A stretch of 64,000 nt of DNA from Alectoria sarmentosa (taxonomy: Eukaryota > Ascomycota > Lecanoromycetes > Lecanorales > Parmeliaceae), in assembly GCA_009733775.1 (NCBI GenBank), contig WOGZ01000148.1:16958-80957 (forward strand), written 5' to 3'. The notes below the pieces were generated by a model. The model worked only from the letters and a program-made list of their open reading frames with translations, made no database searches and was not told the DNA's origin. Made by a program: the position numbers and the translations under genes. This document shows, piece after piece, positions 10,900-22,805 of the stretch; positions within the stretch are counted from its first letter, which is position 1; each line of letters begins with the position of its first letter.

Positions 10900-13800
10900 A
10901 ATTTATGATCGTTTTAATTAATATGTTTTCGCAATAATGTATAAAATGTGATAAATTTAAGAAGATCGTCAATGCTTTTAATGTTAATTATGATAATTCT
11001 TAATCGTGATTAACATGTTCGTTTATGTAAAATGAAAACGTTAAATTGTCGTTTTAAGACGTTAAAATAAATGTTTATTATTTGATTACGAGTATGTTTA
11101 TTAAAAATGAATTTATGATTAATTAACGCGATAAATAATCGCATTAAGGCGAAAATAAGACTTAACGCGAAGTTTTGTGTTATCAATTCATTTTTTTAAC
11201 ATTAAATATTTCGTGATTGTTGTTCATTTTATTATTTTTGTTTAATGATTATTTTATTTATTGATTTAATTATGATGAATTTTATTAATATTAATAAAAA
11301 GTTAATTAAGTCGAAGAAGTAAAAAGAATAATTATTCGTTATATAATTTATCGAGAAAATTATCGAATTAATGATTATTTTAATTAATAATATTCGAAAT
11401 ATAACGAATGATGATATCGCTTTAAAATTAACGTTGAAAAAACATTTAATAATGAATGAGAAAAGATATTGGGCGTAAGAATTAAAGAATTGAAATTATC
11501 GTAAAAAAGTATACGTGTGATTATAAGATCCTATTTTCGTCGATTTAAAGAAAATAAATATTTCATTGATATTGAATTAATTTATGAAAAAACTTAAATT
11601 CAAAAATATAAAGAATTATTCTTTTATCGAGATATTATTGTTTGATTTTTTTATTTATAAGATAATAAAGACGCAAATTTCGTAATGAAAAAGAAATAAA
11701 TGATAATTAAATTTTTTTTAAATAATTGAGCACATCATCATGAATAAAATGAATATAAATTCGATAATAAACGAATTTGAGCGCGATGAGAATAAAAACA
11801 TTGTGTATATATAATTATATCGTTTATATAATGATAAAAAAATTGAATAAATGAGATTAATTAATTCGAATCTTTAAAAGATCGAAAAAAAGATAGAATT
11901 TTATAAATTTAAGAGAAAACAATTTTGTTTCATTTATGAAAAGAAAACATTTTGTTATTTATGTATAACGAATAACGATTTATATATATCGTCGCTTTTA
12001 TAATTTGCGTTGATAAAATAAATCTTTATTAAACGTTTTAATTCAATCGTTGATTAAATGAATGAATCTTTGAATCGCTCATCGTTATTATTAATTTCGA
12101 CGCTTTTTAATAAATTTTCGATTTTAATTATCTTTATTGAATCGATTTTTGTTTTATTATTAATTAAAACGAAATTTCGTTTTATTGATGAAATCGTATT
12201 AATAATTGTGATAAAAAATATGTCGAACGTTATATAAAGATTGAAAGATTTGCGAAATTAATTTAAATTATTTTCGTTGAAGATTATATCATTAAAATTT
12301 ACGATTTCGATAAAATAATCATTTAAAATTACGTTAATAAATATTCAAATTAAGATTAAAGATAAATTAACGTTTTTGATAAAAGAAACGAGAAAAACGA
12401 AGGTAATGATTAATGTTATTGTTTTTTCGATAATTAAATATATCGAATTTAACGATATGATAATATAAAAATTGATTGTTATTAATAAACATATTTACGC
12501 AATCTTAAATCAAGACGTTAATTTGAATAAATTATCAAATAAGACATAATTGCAAATTTATAAAAACAAGTTCGAGATTTTTAAAGACGTTTTATGAGCA
12601 TATGCAAAAACAATTAATGATATTATGATCGAAAACGCGAATAATGATAATATCGTTAAAAATCAAATCATCGAGATTTTTATCAAAGAGAAACTTTTTG
12701 ATTTATTAAAAAAGTTTAATTTTGACTTTTATTTCACATATCGATATATTATATTACAATTTTTTATGAATTTAAATGTTGAAAATAATTGAATAAAGAC
12801 GATTTATGTTAAATATAAAAAAATCGGTTTTGTTAAAAAGAAAAATCGAATCAAGGTTTATAAAAGAGAAGTGTTCGATAATGAAATCAAAATCGAATTT
12901 TAAAAATCTTACATTTATTATGAGCTTAACAAAACACTCATAATTAACATAATTAAGATTAAAAAATTATACGCGTTTATAATAAATCTTGATTGATAAA
13001 ATAATGCTTTATATACGTTTGTGAAGCATAAACGTATAATCGACGTTGATAAATAAATTAATTTAAATGTGAATCGATATAATAAGGTTAATTATATGTT
13101 ATTAAAGCGTATTAAACGATCTCGTCGATTAACGTCAAAAATGAAAAAGGATAACGCGATAATCGAGCGACGTTATGAATTCAACGTTATATCGCATCGT
13201 TCGATAATTAAAAAATATATCGATATTATTAATAATAATAAAAACGATAATAATGATGATCAAAAGATATATAAATTCAATTTTCGAAAGAGAAAAAATA
13301 AGGTTGAGAATAATTTACGCAAATAATTTGCACATTCGCTTAAGAGAAAAATCGTTAAAACGAATATTCGCGTTGAAATAAACGTTATCGTCGAATCGAT
13401 TATCGCATTTGATATAAAAGTCATTTTTAAATAATGTAAAATTTTAAAAAAAAGCGACGCGAAGATTATAACGAGATATAACGATAATGTCAATTCAATT
13501 AATTTAAAATTATATGTCGATTTAATTTATTATGTCATCGATTCAATTTTATCTCGTTAACGATTTGTTTTCGAACTTTTATTCAATTATTTTTTTGAAA
13601 ATGAACTTTTTTTTGAATTAAAACTTTCAATTTTTAATCGAATAAATTAAATTAATTAAATTGAATTTGATTAAAAATACGAATATTTAATGAAGGAGTT
13701 TTTTTCGACGCTCGATATTATTGTTAATAAATTAAAATGTGATCGTTTATTACGTCGTTATGAACAATTAAAGGTTATTAAATTGTTAAATTCATTACGC

Positions 13801-14001
13801 AATCATTCGTTTACGCCTACGTTTACATTTATGTTTATATTTATAAATTATAAACGCAAACTTAATCAAATAAAGGTCGTCGAACAATTTGAAATTATTA
13901 AGCTGTTAAACTCATTGCGCCGTTATTCGTTTACGTTTACGTCGTTAATGAACGTCGATATAAATGATAATATGAAAGACGTTTTTGATCTTGAATTTTA
14001 G
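10900..14001 (+). pseudogene. Unidentified RIP-degraded coding relic
   Basis: About 3.1 kb reads quasi-continuously on the plus strand, with stops mostly at expected Gln/Trp positions. It has open stretches at 13069-13326 and 13690-14001, both in the same frame. Near 10945-11050 a Cys-Ile-Lys-Cys pair followed by spaced Cys codons hints at a zinc-binding region. Around 13085-13140 the read is strongly basic (RIKRSRR). I do not recognise a family. It may be a Gag-like protein of another element, an extra gypsy ORF or an unrelated duplicated gene. The minus-strand ORF 13260-13493 is a shadow. Confidence 0.45.
13745..13960 (+). repeat. Imperfect internal duplication in the coding relic
   Basis: A ~75-bp segment encoding IKLLNSLRNHSFTPT (around 13768-13830) recurs about 120 bp on as IKLLNSLRRYSFTFTS (around 13890-13950). 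Differences are partly synonymous or C/T, which suggests a real protein repeat before RIP. Confidence 0.6.
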
Positions 14002-14040
14002 AAAGTCGCGGACGTTGATAAATTAATGATTTTTAATGAT

Positions 14041-14455
14041 GTTATTTAAGGATTATTAAATAAAAGATTTTGAATATGATTAAGATGGGGATAATAAATA
14101 ATTATCGAAGCATATAAACATCATGAACGCAATAGGTAATTATCGTTTTTCATCGAAAAGCATCATAAAAGCATAATGCATTGTTTGTTGTTCGTCAATT
14201 ATCAAGAAAATCGTTATATTGTTATGTTGTCAAGTTTATTATATTTGTTTAATAGACGATATTTTATCAAATTTATGATTTGATAAAAAGTTGATAGATA
14301 GTTGATTCTTATAAATGAATCGATCAATTTATAATCACTCAAAATATGACCTTTTTGATGTATCACATTGTCGACATCATTGTGTCGTTAATTATGAGTA
14401 TATCGTCTATCATGAGCTTGGCAAGCACCTCATAATCAATCAATCATATTTTCAA
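14041..14455. other. Lightly mutated spacer before A2
   Basis: No gene is recognisable. The sequence keeps CpA, CpT and TpG (for example gagcttggcaagcacctcat near 14411-14430), unlike its neighbours, so it is probably single-copy or too short for RIP. The open frame 14315-14530 crosses the junction into A2 and is not a conserved protein. The breakpoint with family A lies at about 14450-14460. Confidence 0.5.
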
Positions 14456-15600
14456 CAAAAAGACGTTTCGAATAATCGTTCAATCGTCGAAATAAAACTT
14501 ATTATCATTAAAATAAATGTTTCAATTTAAATCGAAACGCATAATAAAATTTATACGATAATGAAAACTTATTATAAAAATAACTCTCGAGATAAGATCG
14601 AATATCATATTAATATTTTTGATATTTAAAAAAACCTCGAAAAATATAAATTTTGAAATTTTGATATTTTCAATTTTATTATTTTTAAATTAAAAATTTT
14701 TATTTTAATCGTTTATGAAAATAAATTATAAAAATATGTTAATATTTTTATGAGCGTTATTTAAAAATTCAAAAATCAATTCGATCAAATGATTTTTCTT
14801 TTCGATGAAAATTGAAAGATTTGTTATTTTTATAAAAGATTGAATTTTTAATATAATGCGTATCGCGAGAATTATAATCAAATTTATAACGTTTATAATA
14901 AAGATCGTAAGATTAAATAAACGTTAAATTATATGATAATTCGATTCTTTAACATTATCATCAATTTATTTAATTTCACATATTTGAAAACGTATACGTT
15001 TATCGTTATTATAAGCGATGTTTTCGAGCATATTTAATAATTTGTATTTATCTTTATTATTATTAAAGATGTCATCGAGCATCGTATTCAAATAAGCGCA
15101 AATTTTAATAATTTTCGCATTTATATTCAAATTTGTAAATATTGTATTTATTGCAAAAAAAATTAATACGATATTAACGAATGCGATTTACGTAATAAGC
15201 GATTCAATGAATCGAACGATGTAAATAAAGAAGATCGCGAAAATCGCGATGATCACGATGATCGTGATAATCGTAATAATCGTGAAAATCGTAAAGAACG
15301 TGATCGAGAAGGAAAAAACTTCGAATTCAAATTCGTTGAAAAATTAAAAAATCAATTTGATAATGTTAACGCAATTATAACGATTATTCAATTCAAAATC
15401 ATTCGTTATTTTATCATTTATGTTATTTTTATTGTTTTTGCGATTATTTTCATCGTTTTTAAAACGATTTTCAAATTCATTATAAATTTTAACGTCTTAA
15501 ATAAAAAGGTTAATGAGATTATCAAATTCAAAGTTATCGATAAAGCATAAATTATCGTTTTATTTATTATAATAATAATATCTTTTCTTTAATTTCGCGA
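14456..15600 (+). pseudogene. A2 Gag relic
   Basis: Corresponds to A1 385-1490. The Asp/Arg-rich charged tract is clear at 15231-15312, with gat, cgt and aat codons alternating. The rest is broken by stops. It is assigned to Gag by position before the protease. Confidence 0.6.
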
Positions 15601-15639
15601 TTGTGTTTATATTCAACACATAATTCACATTTTTTCGAT

Positions 15640-16950
15640 TTTTAAGATTTTTAAATCTTTTTAATTTTCACGTTTTATAAATAATTTTATTAATAATCGC
15701 ATAATTATCGATTTCGAAAATATCGAATTTAAATGTAAAATAAATAATATCAAACGCATTTTAATTTTTCGAGACGTTTGATTCGTGTTTAATTGCGATT
15801 TTAATTTCATTTTTAAAAAACAATTGAAAAAGTAAAGATTTTTTTTTATTTTTATTTTCGACGATATTATCGTTGAAAAGTAGCGTTTCTTTTTCAAATG
15901 TATTTAAAATCGTTTATATGCGTTTAATATTTAAAAAAAACCCTTTTTAATCTTAATAATTATTAATAAAAAAATCCTCGTTTATAATGAATCTTCAATT
16001 GAATTTATTTTTAATGATTAAAAATCGAAATCTTTATCGAAATCTTAAATTAATAAAATAATTTTTCGAATGTGACACGCACGTTATGATCATTTAAATG
16101 TTCAAAATTTTAAAAAATTAATTAAAATGTGCGTTAAAATAAATTTTTCATTTTATTTTTCGACGATATTTGCGAATTATATTTTATGATTAATATAAAA
16201 ATAAAATCATATAAATAACACATTTTTTTTTAAAAGATAATAAAATGATTTAATTTACAGCGATCTTTAAGATTCATTCGATATTTTTTGAAATGATTTT
16301 GAATAAATAATCATTTTTTTTAATGATAAAATTTTTCGATTTAACGTTTATTTATTATTTAATAAATTTAATTTAACAATTTTTATCGCGTTCAAAATGT
16401 TTTTTAATGATTCAAAATATAATAATAATAAATGTATTCGTTTTCGCATTAATTGCGATATTGAATTCGATAATTATCAAATAAAAATCTTTCGATTGTT
16501 TAAAAATATTATTTAAAAAGATATCGTGTTTAATAATTTTTAAATGAATAATAAATTCGAACATTTAAATGTTATTATTTAGCGTAAAATAAGCGTTATA
16601 TTTAAAAAAAACAAATTGTTTTAAAAATATTAAATAAAGTTCGTTCGAGCGATCAATATTTTTCGTAATATTCAATTCATCATCGATTATAACGTTATTT
16701 TATTCGAAATTAATATCAAATCTTTTTTTAATATATTTCATTTACGCATCATTAATTAAATTAATTATTATCAAATTGTTTTTCGTAATATTAATTAAAA
16801 GAAATATTAAAATCGCGCCGTTAAAGGGCGTTTTTTAAATTATTAAAATAAGAATTATTATATGTTTTTAAATAACGATAAGATAATTATTATTTTCAAT
16901 GTTAATTAAATTAATAATGTTTTTTTTAAACTCATTTTTTTCGAATTGAA
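15640..16950 (+). pseudogene. A2 protease-integrase relic
   Basis: The pre-integrase motif NCDFN is readable near 15791-15805. In the integrase core the middle catalytic Asp has become Asn (AAT at 16451-16453), while the Glu survives as GAA at 16559-16561, again 36 codons apart. This is the reverse of A1, which keeps the Asp and loses the Glu. The ORF at 15661-15897 is antisense shadow. Confidence 0.88.
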
Positions 16951-17489
16951 CATCGTTATTATCGAAAAACAAATTAACGTTTATCGTAATAAATATAAAC
17001 TCGTTAAAAACATCGAACATCAAAATCATTTTTTTTTTTTTTTCATTTATAATTTTAAAAAAAAAGCGTTAAAAGAAACATATAATTATCGTTAAAAAGA
17101 AGATTAATGATTTGTTTAATTTCATTTTAATCTTAAAAAGAATTTCGTTAAAAATCATAATCGTTTTAAATTTATTTAATTTGAAATTCGTAATAAAATG
17201 ATCATTTGATACATTTAATGATAATATTGTAATTTTTTCATCTTTATTTATATCGACATTTATATTTATTATTCGTTTCATAATCAATAAAGTTTTTAAA
17301 TTTATTTTCATTACGAAATCGTTCAAAATCATAAAATTATATCGAAATTTTATTTTAAATTCTTTCGCTTTATTAATAAAAATCGTTTTTATTAAATTTT
17401 ATAAATCTCGAAATTTCAAAAAAATTATAACGAATTTTTATCGTAAAATGTATTAATAAATAATCATGCAAAATGAAATCGATTCTTTT

Positions 17490-18930
17490 ATTATTAACGA
17501 TATTTGAATTTTAATAAATTTATTTTCGAATATTTATGTTTTGAAAAATAAATGAATTTATAAAATTAAAAAAGATTTTATCGATGAGATCGTTCGATAT
17601 AAAATTCGTTAAATGATTTATAATTTCGAATAATGAAAAGAAATCGATTTCAACGAAATTTTCGTTTCAATAATTAAATTTATAAATTATTAAATCATTT
17701 TTATTTTTACGATAATTTTGAATTAAAAATTTAAATAAATAAACGTTAAAATCGTTTTTTTATATAACGATATCGAGAAGACAATTTATGTGATATAATT
17801 TATAAATTTTAAAATTAAAAACAAAGAGAGTAAGATTTATAAATTTATAAAAACGTTATACGATTTAAAATAATCTTTGAAAATTTGATATAATATTTTC
17901 ATAACGTATTTTAAAAAGTTGAATTTCGAATTTATTATTATTAATTTTTTAATGTTTATTAATAACATTATCATCGTCGTTATTTATATAAACGATATTT
18001 TATTTATAAATTTCGATAAAGTCGATATTTAAGCGATTAAAAATAAACTTTATAAAAAATTTGAAATGATCGATTTGAATTTATGTATTTATTATTTTAA
18101 TATAATAATCGCAGAAAATCATATTAATCGCATTTTGCGTTTTAAATAAATAATTTATATCGAAAAGTTTTTTATTAATTATAATATGATTGAATCAACG
18201 ATTATTTTAACGTTTATCATTAACGATAAATTTTATATCGTCGAAAATGATTTCGTGATTATTGAAAAATTTCGTTACGTTTATCAATTTGTTATTGATT
18301 TTTTAATATACGCGATATTAAACACGCGCTTAAATATCGTTTTCGCAATTTTAATAATCTTTTAATATGATTTAAATCTTGATGTTTCTTATTGAAACGC
18401 AATCAAACGCATTTTTCGATATTTTAATTATATGAAAAATTAATAATTTATGTTTTGAGATGATTTTAAATCTTTTATAAATTATATTAACGTTAATTGA
18501 ATAAACGATCAAAATATGCGACGTTTCATTTTTGAATATATTTTTGATATAAATAATGCGTTAATCAATTGATTTTTCAAATAATAATTTATAATAACGT
18601 TTTTAATTTATGAAATCGAATATATTGATTAAATTCAAATTATTAAAAAAATGATTTAATTGCGCGAATTTTTTAATTAATTTAATTTAAGCGTTAAATA
18701 TTTTTAAATAATAATGATTTATTATAACAATTAAGACGTTATAACGTTAATCAAAAATCTTTAATTTTATGTTTATATCAAGCATATTGATATTCAATAT
18801 TATTATATATGAAAATAAATTATTATCGAAATATCGTTTTAAAGTATGTTTTTATCGATTAATAAATAATTGACGATCTTATCAAGACTTTTTTTAAAAA
18901 CAAATTTGAGAAATTTCGTCAATTGATCGA
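17490..18930 (+). pseudogene. A2 reverse transcriptase and RNase H relic
   Basis: RT signatures are IVRYK near 17590, DFNE near 17655 and YIND at 17985-17996 (family YVDD; one Asp lost). RNase H follows, with the D-V-N-stop-like replacement of the ADW motif near 18480-18510 and HIDIQY-like codons near 18780-18810. ADDLIK-like codons stand near 18870. There are more stops than in A1. The antisense ORF 17069-17332 mirrors those in A1 and A3 and is a shadow of the linker. Confidence 0.92.
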
Positions 18931-18934
18931 ATTA

Positions 18935-20074
18935 AAGCATCGTTTATAAATAATCTTTTACGTTAATTTTAAAAAAATCATCATTATAACTTTAAAAAAA
19001 TTGTTATTATAATTTCAAAAAAATAATCATCATTTATGATATCAATTTAATGTTATTATTTAACAATTTTAAAGGAGCGATTTTATTAATCTTCATATTT
19101 TAAATAATCGATCGAATTTATTCACAAAATCTCAATTATTAATCTTGACGTCTTTTACGAACAAATTCTTATTTATCAAAATTCAATTTAAAATTAATTT
19201 ATCGTTATTGCACCTATAATCACAAACTTTACGAACTTTTTTTCGAAAGATTTATATTTATGTGCGATTCAAATTTGAAAATTATATCGTTATTAAAAAA
19301 AATCGTTATCATCAAAACTGTTCAATTATTCACGGAATTCTTCAACAATATAATTTTCAGATGTTTTTAAACGTTATTATAATTATCATATTTATGTTTT
19401 TAAACGTTATTGTCGTTATTATTATCATTATTATTATTATAATATATCGATCGCAACTTATATATATCTTATTAATCATTATTGTCAAATATTAATATTT
19501 TAAAATAATTTTTATAAATCTTACGATCGATCGCATGCATGTATATACAATTCGAAATATTTTTTTCAATCGAAATATTATCTTCATATATATTCTTCGA
19601 TTATATATCGATCGATTTTTGATATGTATTAGATAAATTGAAAATAAATTTGTTAGAAAACGGTTTTTCGTCAAAAAGTGGATTTTTTTTTATGTGATAT
19701 CGTGACGAATATGTTCAAAAAAATATAATCGTTTTCAAAATTCGATTTTTTTTCGGATTTTTATTGTTTTTATTCAATTTTGAACATCGCGAATTTCGAA
19801 TTTCGTGTTTTGAAATTTAAGTGTTTAAAAGAATATAAAAAATGATAGGGGAATATAAAATGATTTCACGCTTATAATTTGATATTACGATTTATTTTTG
19901 ATATTCGACGTTGATTTTTCACGATTATAATTCGACGTTATGATTCACTTTTAATATTTGACGTTAATTTTTTACGATTATAATTCGACGTTTCAATTCA
20001 TTTTTATTATTCGACGTTGATTTTCATTTTTATAATTCGAAATTTAAATTTAAAAAAATGCGAGTGAAAGGGAG
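18935..20074 (+). other. A2 3' noncoding region
   Basis: About 1.14 kb, homologous to A1 4866-6027. It ends in the purine run gagtgaaagggag immediately before the LTR, the likely polypurine tract. ORFs at 19262-19495 (+) and 19492-19674 (-) lie in simple T/A repeats and are not conserved coding. A cluster of tta/att trinucleotides stands at 19415-19445. Confidence 0.8.
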
Positions 20075-20210
20075 TGTTGAAATTCGAATTACGTGACGTC
20101 AAATCTTGATGGTTACGTGCGCACATTAATGCGCTCATACATAAATCGCTCTTTTTTCCGTAATACTCTTAAAAGCAATATAATTAAGTGTTCTACTCCA
20201 TATTTTGACA
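20075..20210 (+). repeat. A2 3' LTR (136 bp)
   Basis: Starts TGTTGAAATTCG and ends TATTTTGACA, matching the A1 LTR in length and sequence. It is followed directly by the GC-balanced island at 20211 rather than by an element leader, so it is the 3' LTR. Confidence 0.92.
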
Positions 20211-20690
20211 CTATTCAATCGTTTGTTCACCTATTAAACTCCCGTGAAAACAGTGTGTTAGGGAAATGACGTCCTTTCAGTTCCGCCATCTATGCAGGGG
20301 GTATTTGTTATGCCGTCGCCGACTCCGTGCGGGGAAACTTGGTAGTGCGAAGTGGAGAAGGAAAACTTTGGAAGGTTATGAAACCGTGGTTCCTTGTCCG
20401 ATGATGATGCCGTGAAAGATCTGAGTACCTCTGATGGTGATCTTTCGAACGATATGGTCGATTTTGTCTTAACTTGAATTATATAAGAGTGATGTGTGGT
20501 TATTTCTTTCGATTCGCTAATCAAACGAATGTTTCAATACCTTCTTTATATTCGCCACTGTTGACGAGGCGGATCGCTGTCTCGGTACGAGCTGTTCGGA
20601 TTCCAGTTGCCGTAGGTGGTCTGACCCCTCAAGGGGGCACAAAGAAGCTGTTTCGGCGGCGGTAACGTGCTTTTTAAGGTGCTATAAACA
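20211..20690. other. RIP-spared GC-balanced island
   Basis: Base composition jumps to near balance and CpA, CpT, CpC and TpG are abundant, so RIP has not acted here. RIP needs duplicated DNA, which suggests that this is single-copy. Short ORFs exist on both strands (20474-20665 plus, 63 codons; 20524-20258 minus, 88 codons). I recognise neither. Codon pattern and lack of Met-context give no reason to prefer one. A short hairpin (cccctcaaggggg, near 20624-20636) and a gatgatgatg run near 20401 are visible. It could be a gene remnant, a noncoding RNA or unique intergenic DNA. Confidence 0.6.
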
Positions 20691-21496
20691 ACGTCTTATT
20701 TACAATACTTGAAATTACGTGTAATCCCTTATCGTGATGTCTTTAAAGATTTAATATCTCAAATTTTTTTTTGTCGCTTTCGGCTTTTGTTTGACGATTT
20801 GTTTCGAGATTACTTTAAAACATTTTAAACGAACAAATAATCACACATAAACGAATTCTTTGAATTTTCTCTTATCAATTCACGTTAATTTGAATTATAT
20901 CGTTAATTTATATCGCCTTCTCGCCTCTTAAATACGCATATCTTAAAAAAATTAAAAAAATTTATTAAAACGAAATAATCAAAAGAGAAAACGATTGAGA
21001 TTTAAAATTAAAATTTTTGATAAAAGATATATTTTATAAAACCTAAATCATTTTATAATAAGATACAACATTTATATTATCGATCGTTAACGTTATTTTA
21101 CGAATAATTATGTTTGAATTTTTTGAAAATAAAATGCGAAAGTCAAATTTTATCGCTCAATTTAATATTATTAATAAACGATTTATCGAGAATTAATTAA
21201 AATCGAATAAGAAAAATGAAAATATATTGAAATAAAATTTGTTTTCAAATAAGTTTAAAAATAACATAAATGCAAATGATGATATCTTTTCGAATTCGAA
21301 AATAAATATCATTATCGAAAATGTCTTTAAGAATCGATCGAAATCGTTAAAGCCGTTATCAAGAAAATCAAAATATATAAATTTCTCTAATTTAATTAAA
21401 TCGAGAGGATGATCGATTGATTTAAAAAACACAAAATAAAAAAAAGAGAAAAAGATAACGATAAAGATGATTTGAAAAATCATTAAAACGACAAAA
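20691..21496 (+). mobile_element. LINE, 5' part, left of the B1 insertion
   Basis: The target duplication CAAAA (21492-21496 and 37354-37358) shows that this flank was continuous with the DNA from 37359, where a LINE is readable. The plus-strand read at about 21200-21490 is rich in Asn, Lys and Ser and becomes strongly basic, as expected for an ORF1 (Gag-like RNA-binding) N-terminus. The LINE 5' end is uncertain and may be anywhere from about 20690 on. The minus-strand ORF 21193-21483 is a shadow. Confidence 0.6.
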
Positions 21497-21618
21497 TGTC
21501 GAAATTCAGGTGACGTGACAAGTCACGTGCCGGGCGTATGCGTCTGTAACTTAATCGCACTTTCCTTCGTAACACTCTTAAAATAATACAATTAAATGTT
21601 TTATATCATATTTTCACA
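21497..21618 (+). repeat. B1 outer 5' LTR (122 bp)
   Basis: Begins TGTCGAAATTCAGG and ends ATTTTCACA. It is preceded by CAAAA. It contains two CACGTG-type sites in a TCACGTG-like arrangement and a partly eroded GC-rich palindrome. It is near identical to the 37232-37353 LTR. Confidence 0.94.
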
Positions 21619-21634
21619 GATTATGAGCTCGAAC
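21619..21634 (+). promoter_or_regulatory. Candidate primer-binding site (Met-tRNA anticodon arm type)
   Basis: Directly after the LTR stands GATTATGAGCTCG. It resembles the complement of an initiator Met-tRNA anticodon stem-loop (GGTTATGAGCCC-like), with two differences that are RIP-type transitions. Drosophila copia and yeast Ty5 use such half-tRNA priming. The core recurs at 22806, at 63645-63630 (minus) and, with ATG as ATA, in A3 at 36054-36040. Confidence 0.55.
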
Positions 21635-22680
21635 TTGCCCGACGATCGTTATAAATATAATCTATTTATTCATTATTATGATTATAATTGTTTTTAAACA
21701 TTTCATGCTCATCGCAATAAAATAATTAATTATAAAAAAAAATTTTAATTAATTTTTTTGAAATGAGCAATTTTCATTTATAAAATAATTTTTGAATTTA
21801 AATAATTATAATTCGAAATTCGAAAATTAAAAAATTTTCAACTCTCGACGAGTCGAAATTATTTATTTTTAATCGAAATCGCATACGATTTATGATCGTG
21901 CGATCGAATTATAATAAAGTTTTTTATAACATTATTAATTTTTTTGCGTGAAACACATTAAACAAAAAAGAATACGTTTTTGTTTTTATAACATTTTATT
22001 AAATTAATGATTTACATTCTCAATTGTGTATCGAATTAATAAAATAAATTGAATGATTAAATGTTAACATCATTATCAATTTAATCATCGTTTAAAATAA
22101 TTTAAAATTGGTTTCATTATTATTTAAACGTTTAAAAGTTTATTTGAAATAAAAAATAACAAATTTTATGTGTCAAAATTAACGTTTTGATTTTAAAAAC
22201 CTTTTGAAAAAAGAGATTGAGGTTTTATCATTAAATTATTTATTTATTATTAATAATATTTTATTATCGTGATTATAAAATTCAATGAATTTTAATTTTA
22301 CGATAATAATCGTCGAAGCGAATATTTTAAATTCGAATTTTTAATCAAATAATATAAAAAGAATGCGAGTCTTTTAAAAAAGTTTACACGTTTGCAATTG
22401 CATTTAATATAATTTTAATCGAATTCAATTTTTAATATCAAATTCAAAGTCAAATTTTTTATATCATTAACATCATTTTATTATAATATTATTATTTAAA
22501 TTTATTATTAATTCTCGCACAAACACTTCTCATTGTTATTATAAGATTTTAAAACATAATAATAATAATTAATTAATATCGATAAAAATTTAAACGATTT
22601 TGACGAAAATTAATAAAGCATTTATTTCATTTTTTTCATATCATCGTTATGCGATAACGATTTTGAAATTAATGAAAAAT

Positions 22681-22805
22681 TGTCGAAATTCAGGTTACGT
22701 GATAAATCACGTGACACGAGCGCATGCGTTCGTAACATAAGTCGCATTTTCCTTCATAACATTTTTAAAATAATATAATTAAGTGTTTTACATCATATTT
22801 TCATA
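22681..22805 (+). repeat. B1 inner LTR (125 bp)
   Basis: Starts TGTCGAAATTCAGG exactly at the end of leader unit 1 and ends ATTTTCATA, the terminal CA being mutated. It is followed by the AATTATGAATTCG form of the primer-binding region. Confidence 0.9.

Larger units (their letters stand above)
6164..10900 (+). mobile_element. Ty3/gypsy chromodomain retrotransposon relic
   Basis: Conceptual reading gives, in gypsy order, a Gag tail with C2H2 finger, aspartic protease, RT, RNase H, integrase and a C-terminal chromodomain. Integrase after RNase H separates it from the copia elements around it. Damage is RIP-like. I could not find its LTRs: neither the sequence after 6163 nor that near 10900 repeats as a terminal pair. 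Either the ends are lost or they are too eroded to see. No second copy occurs in the window. Confidence 0.92.
14456..20210 (+). mobile_element. Ty1/copia family A, copy A2 (5'-truncated)
   Basis: Parallel to A1 from A1 base ~385 to its 3' LTR, offset by about +14,084 at integrase and +14,047 at the end. It lacks the 5' LTR, leader and start of Gag (about 1.8 kb judged from A3). It is more heavily RIPed than A1: many sites that are C or G in A1 are T or A here. Because it is truncated, no target duplication can be assigned. Confidence 0.93.

Noticed and set aside
20211..20690. rRNA, snoRNA or RNase P/MRP RNA in the GC-balanced island
   Set aside because: gatgatgatg and ctga strings resemble C/D boxes, but spacing and terminal stem are missing, and no rRNA core motif is visible. 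Not supportable by eye.
21497..22680. Independent solo LTR or a TRIM element upstream of B1
   Set aside because: The outer CAAAA duplicate pairs 21497 with the far LTR at 37353, and 22681 has no duplicate. It is an internal tandem duplication of one element.
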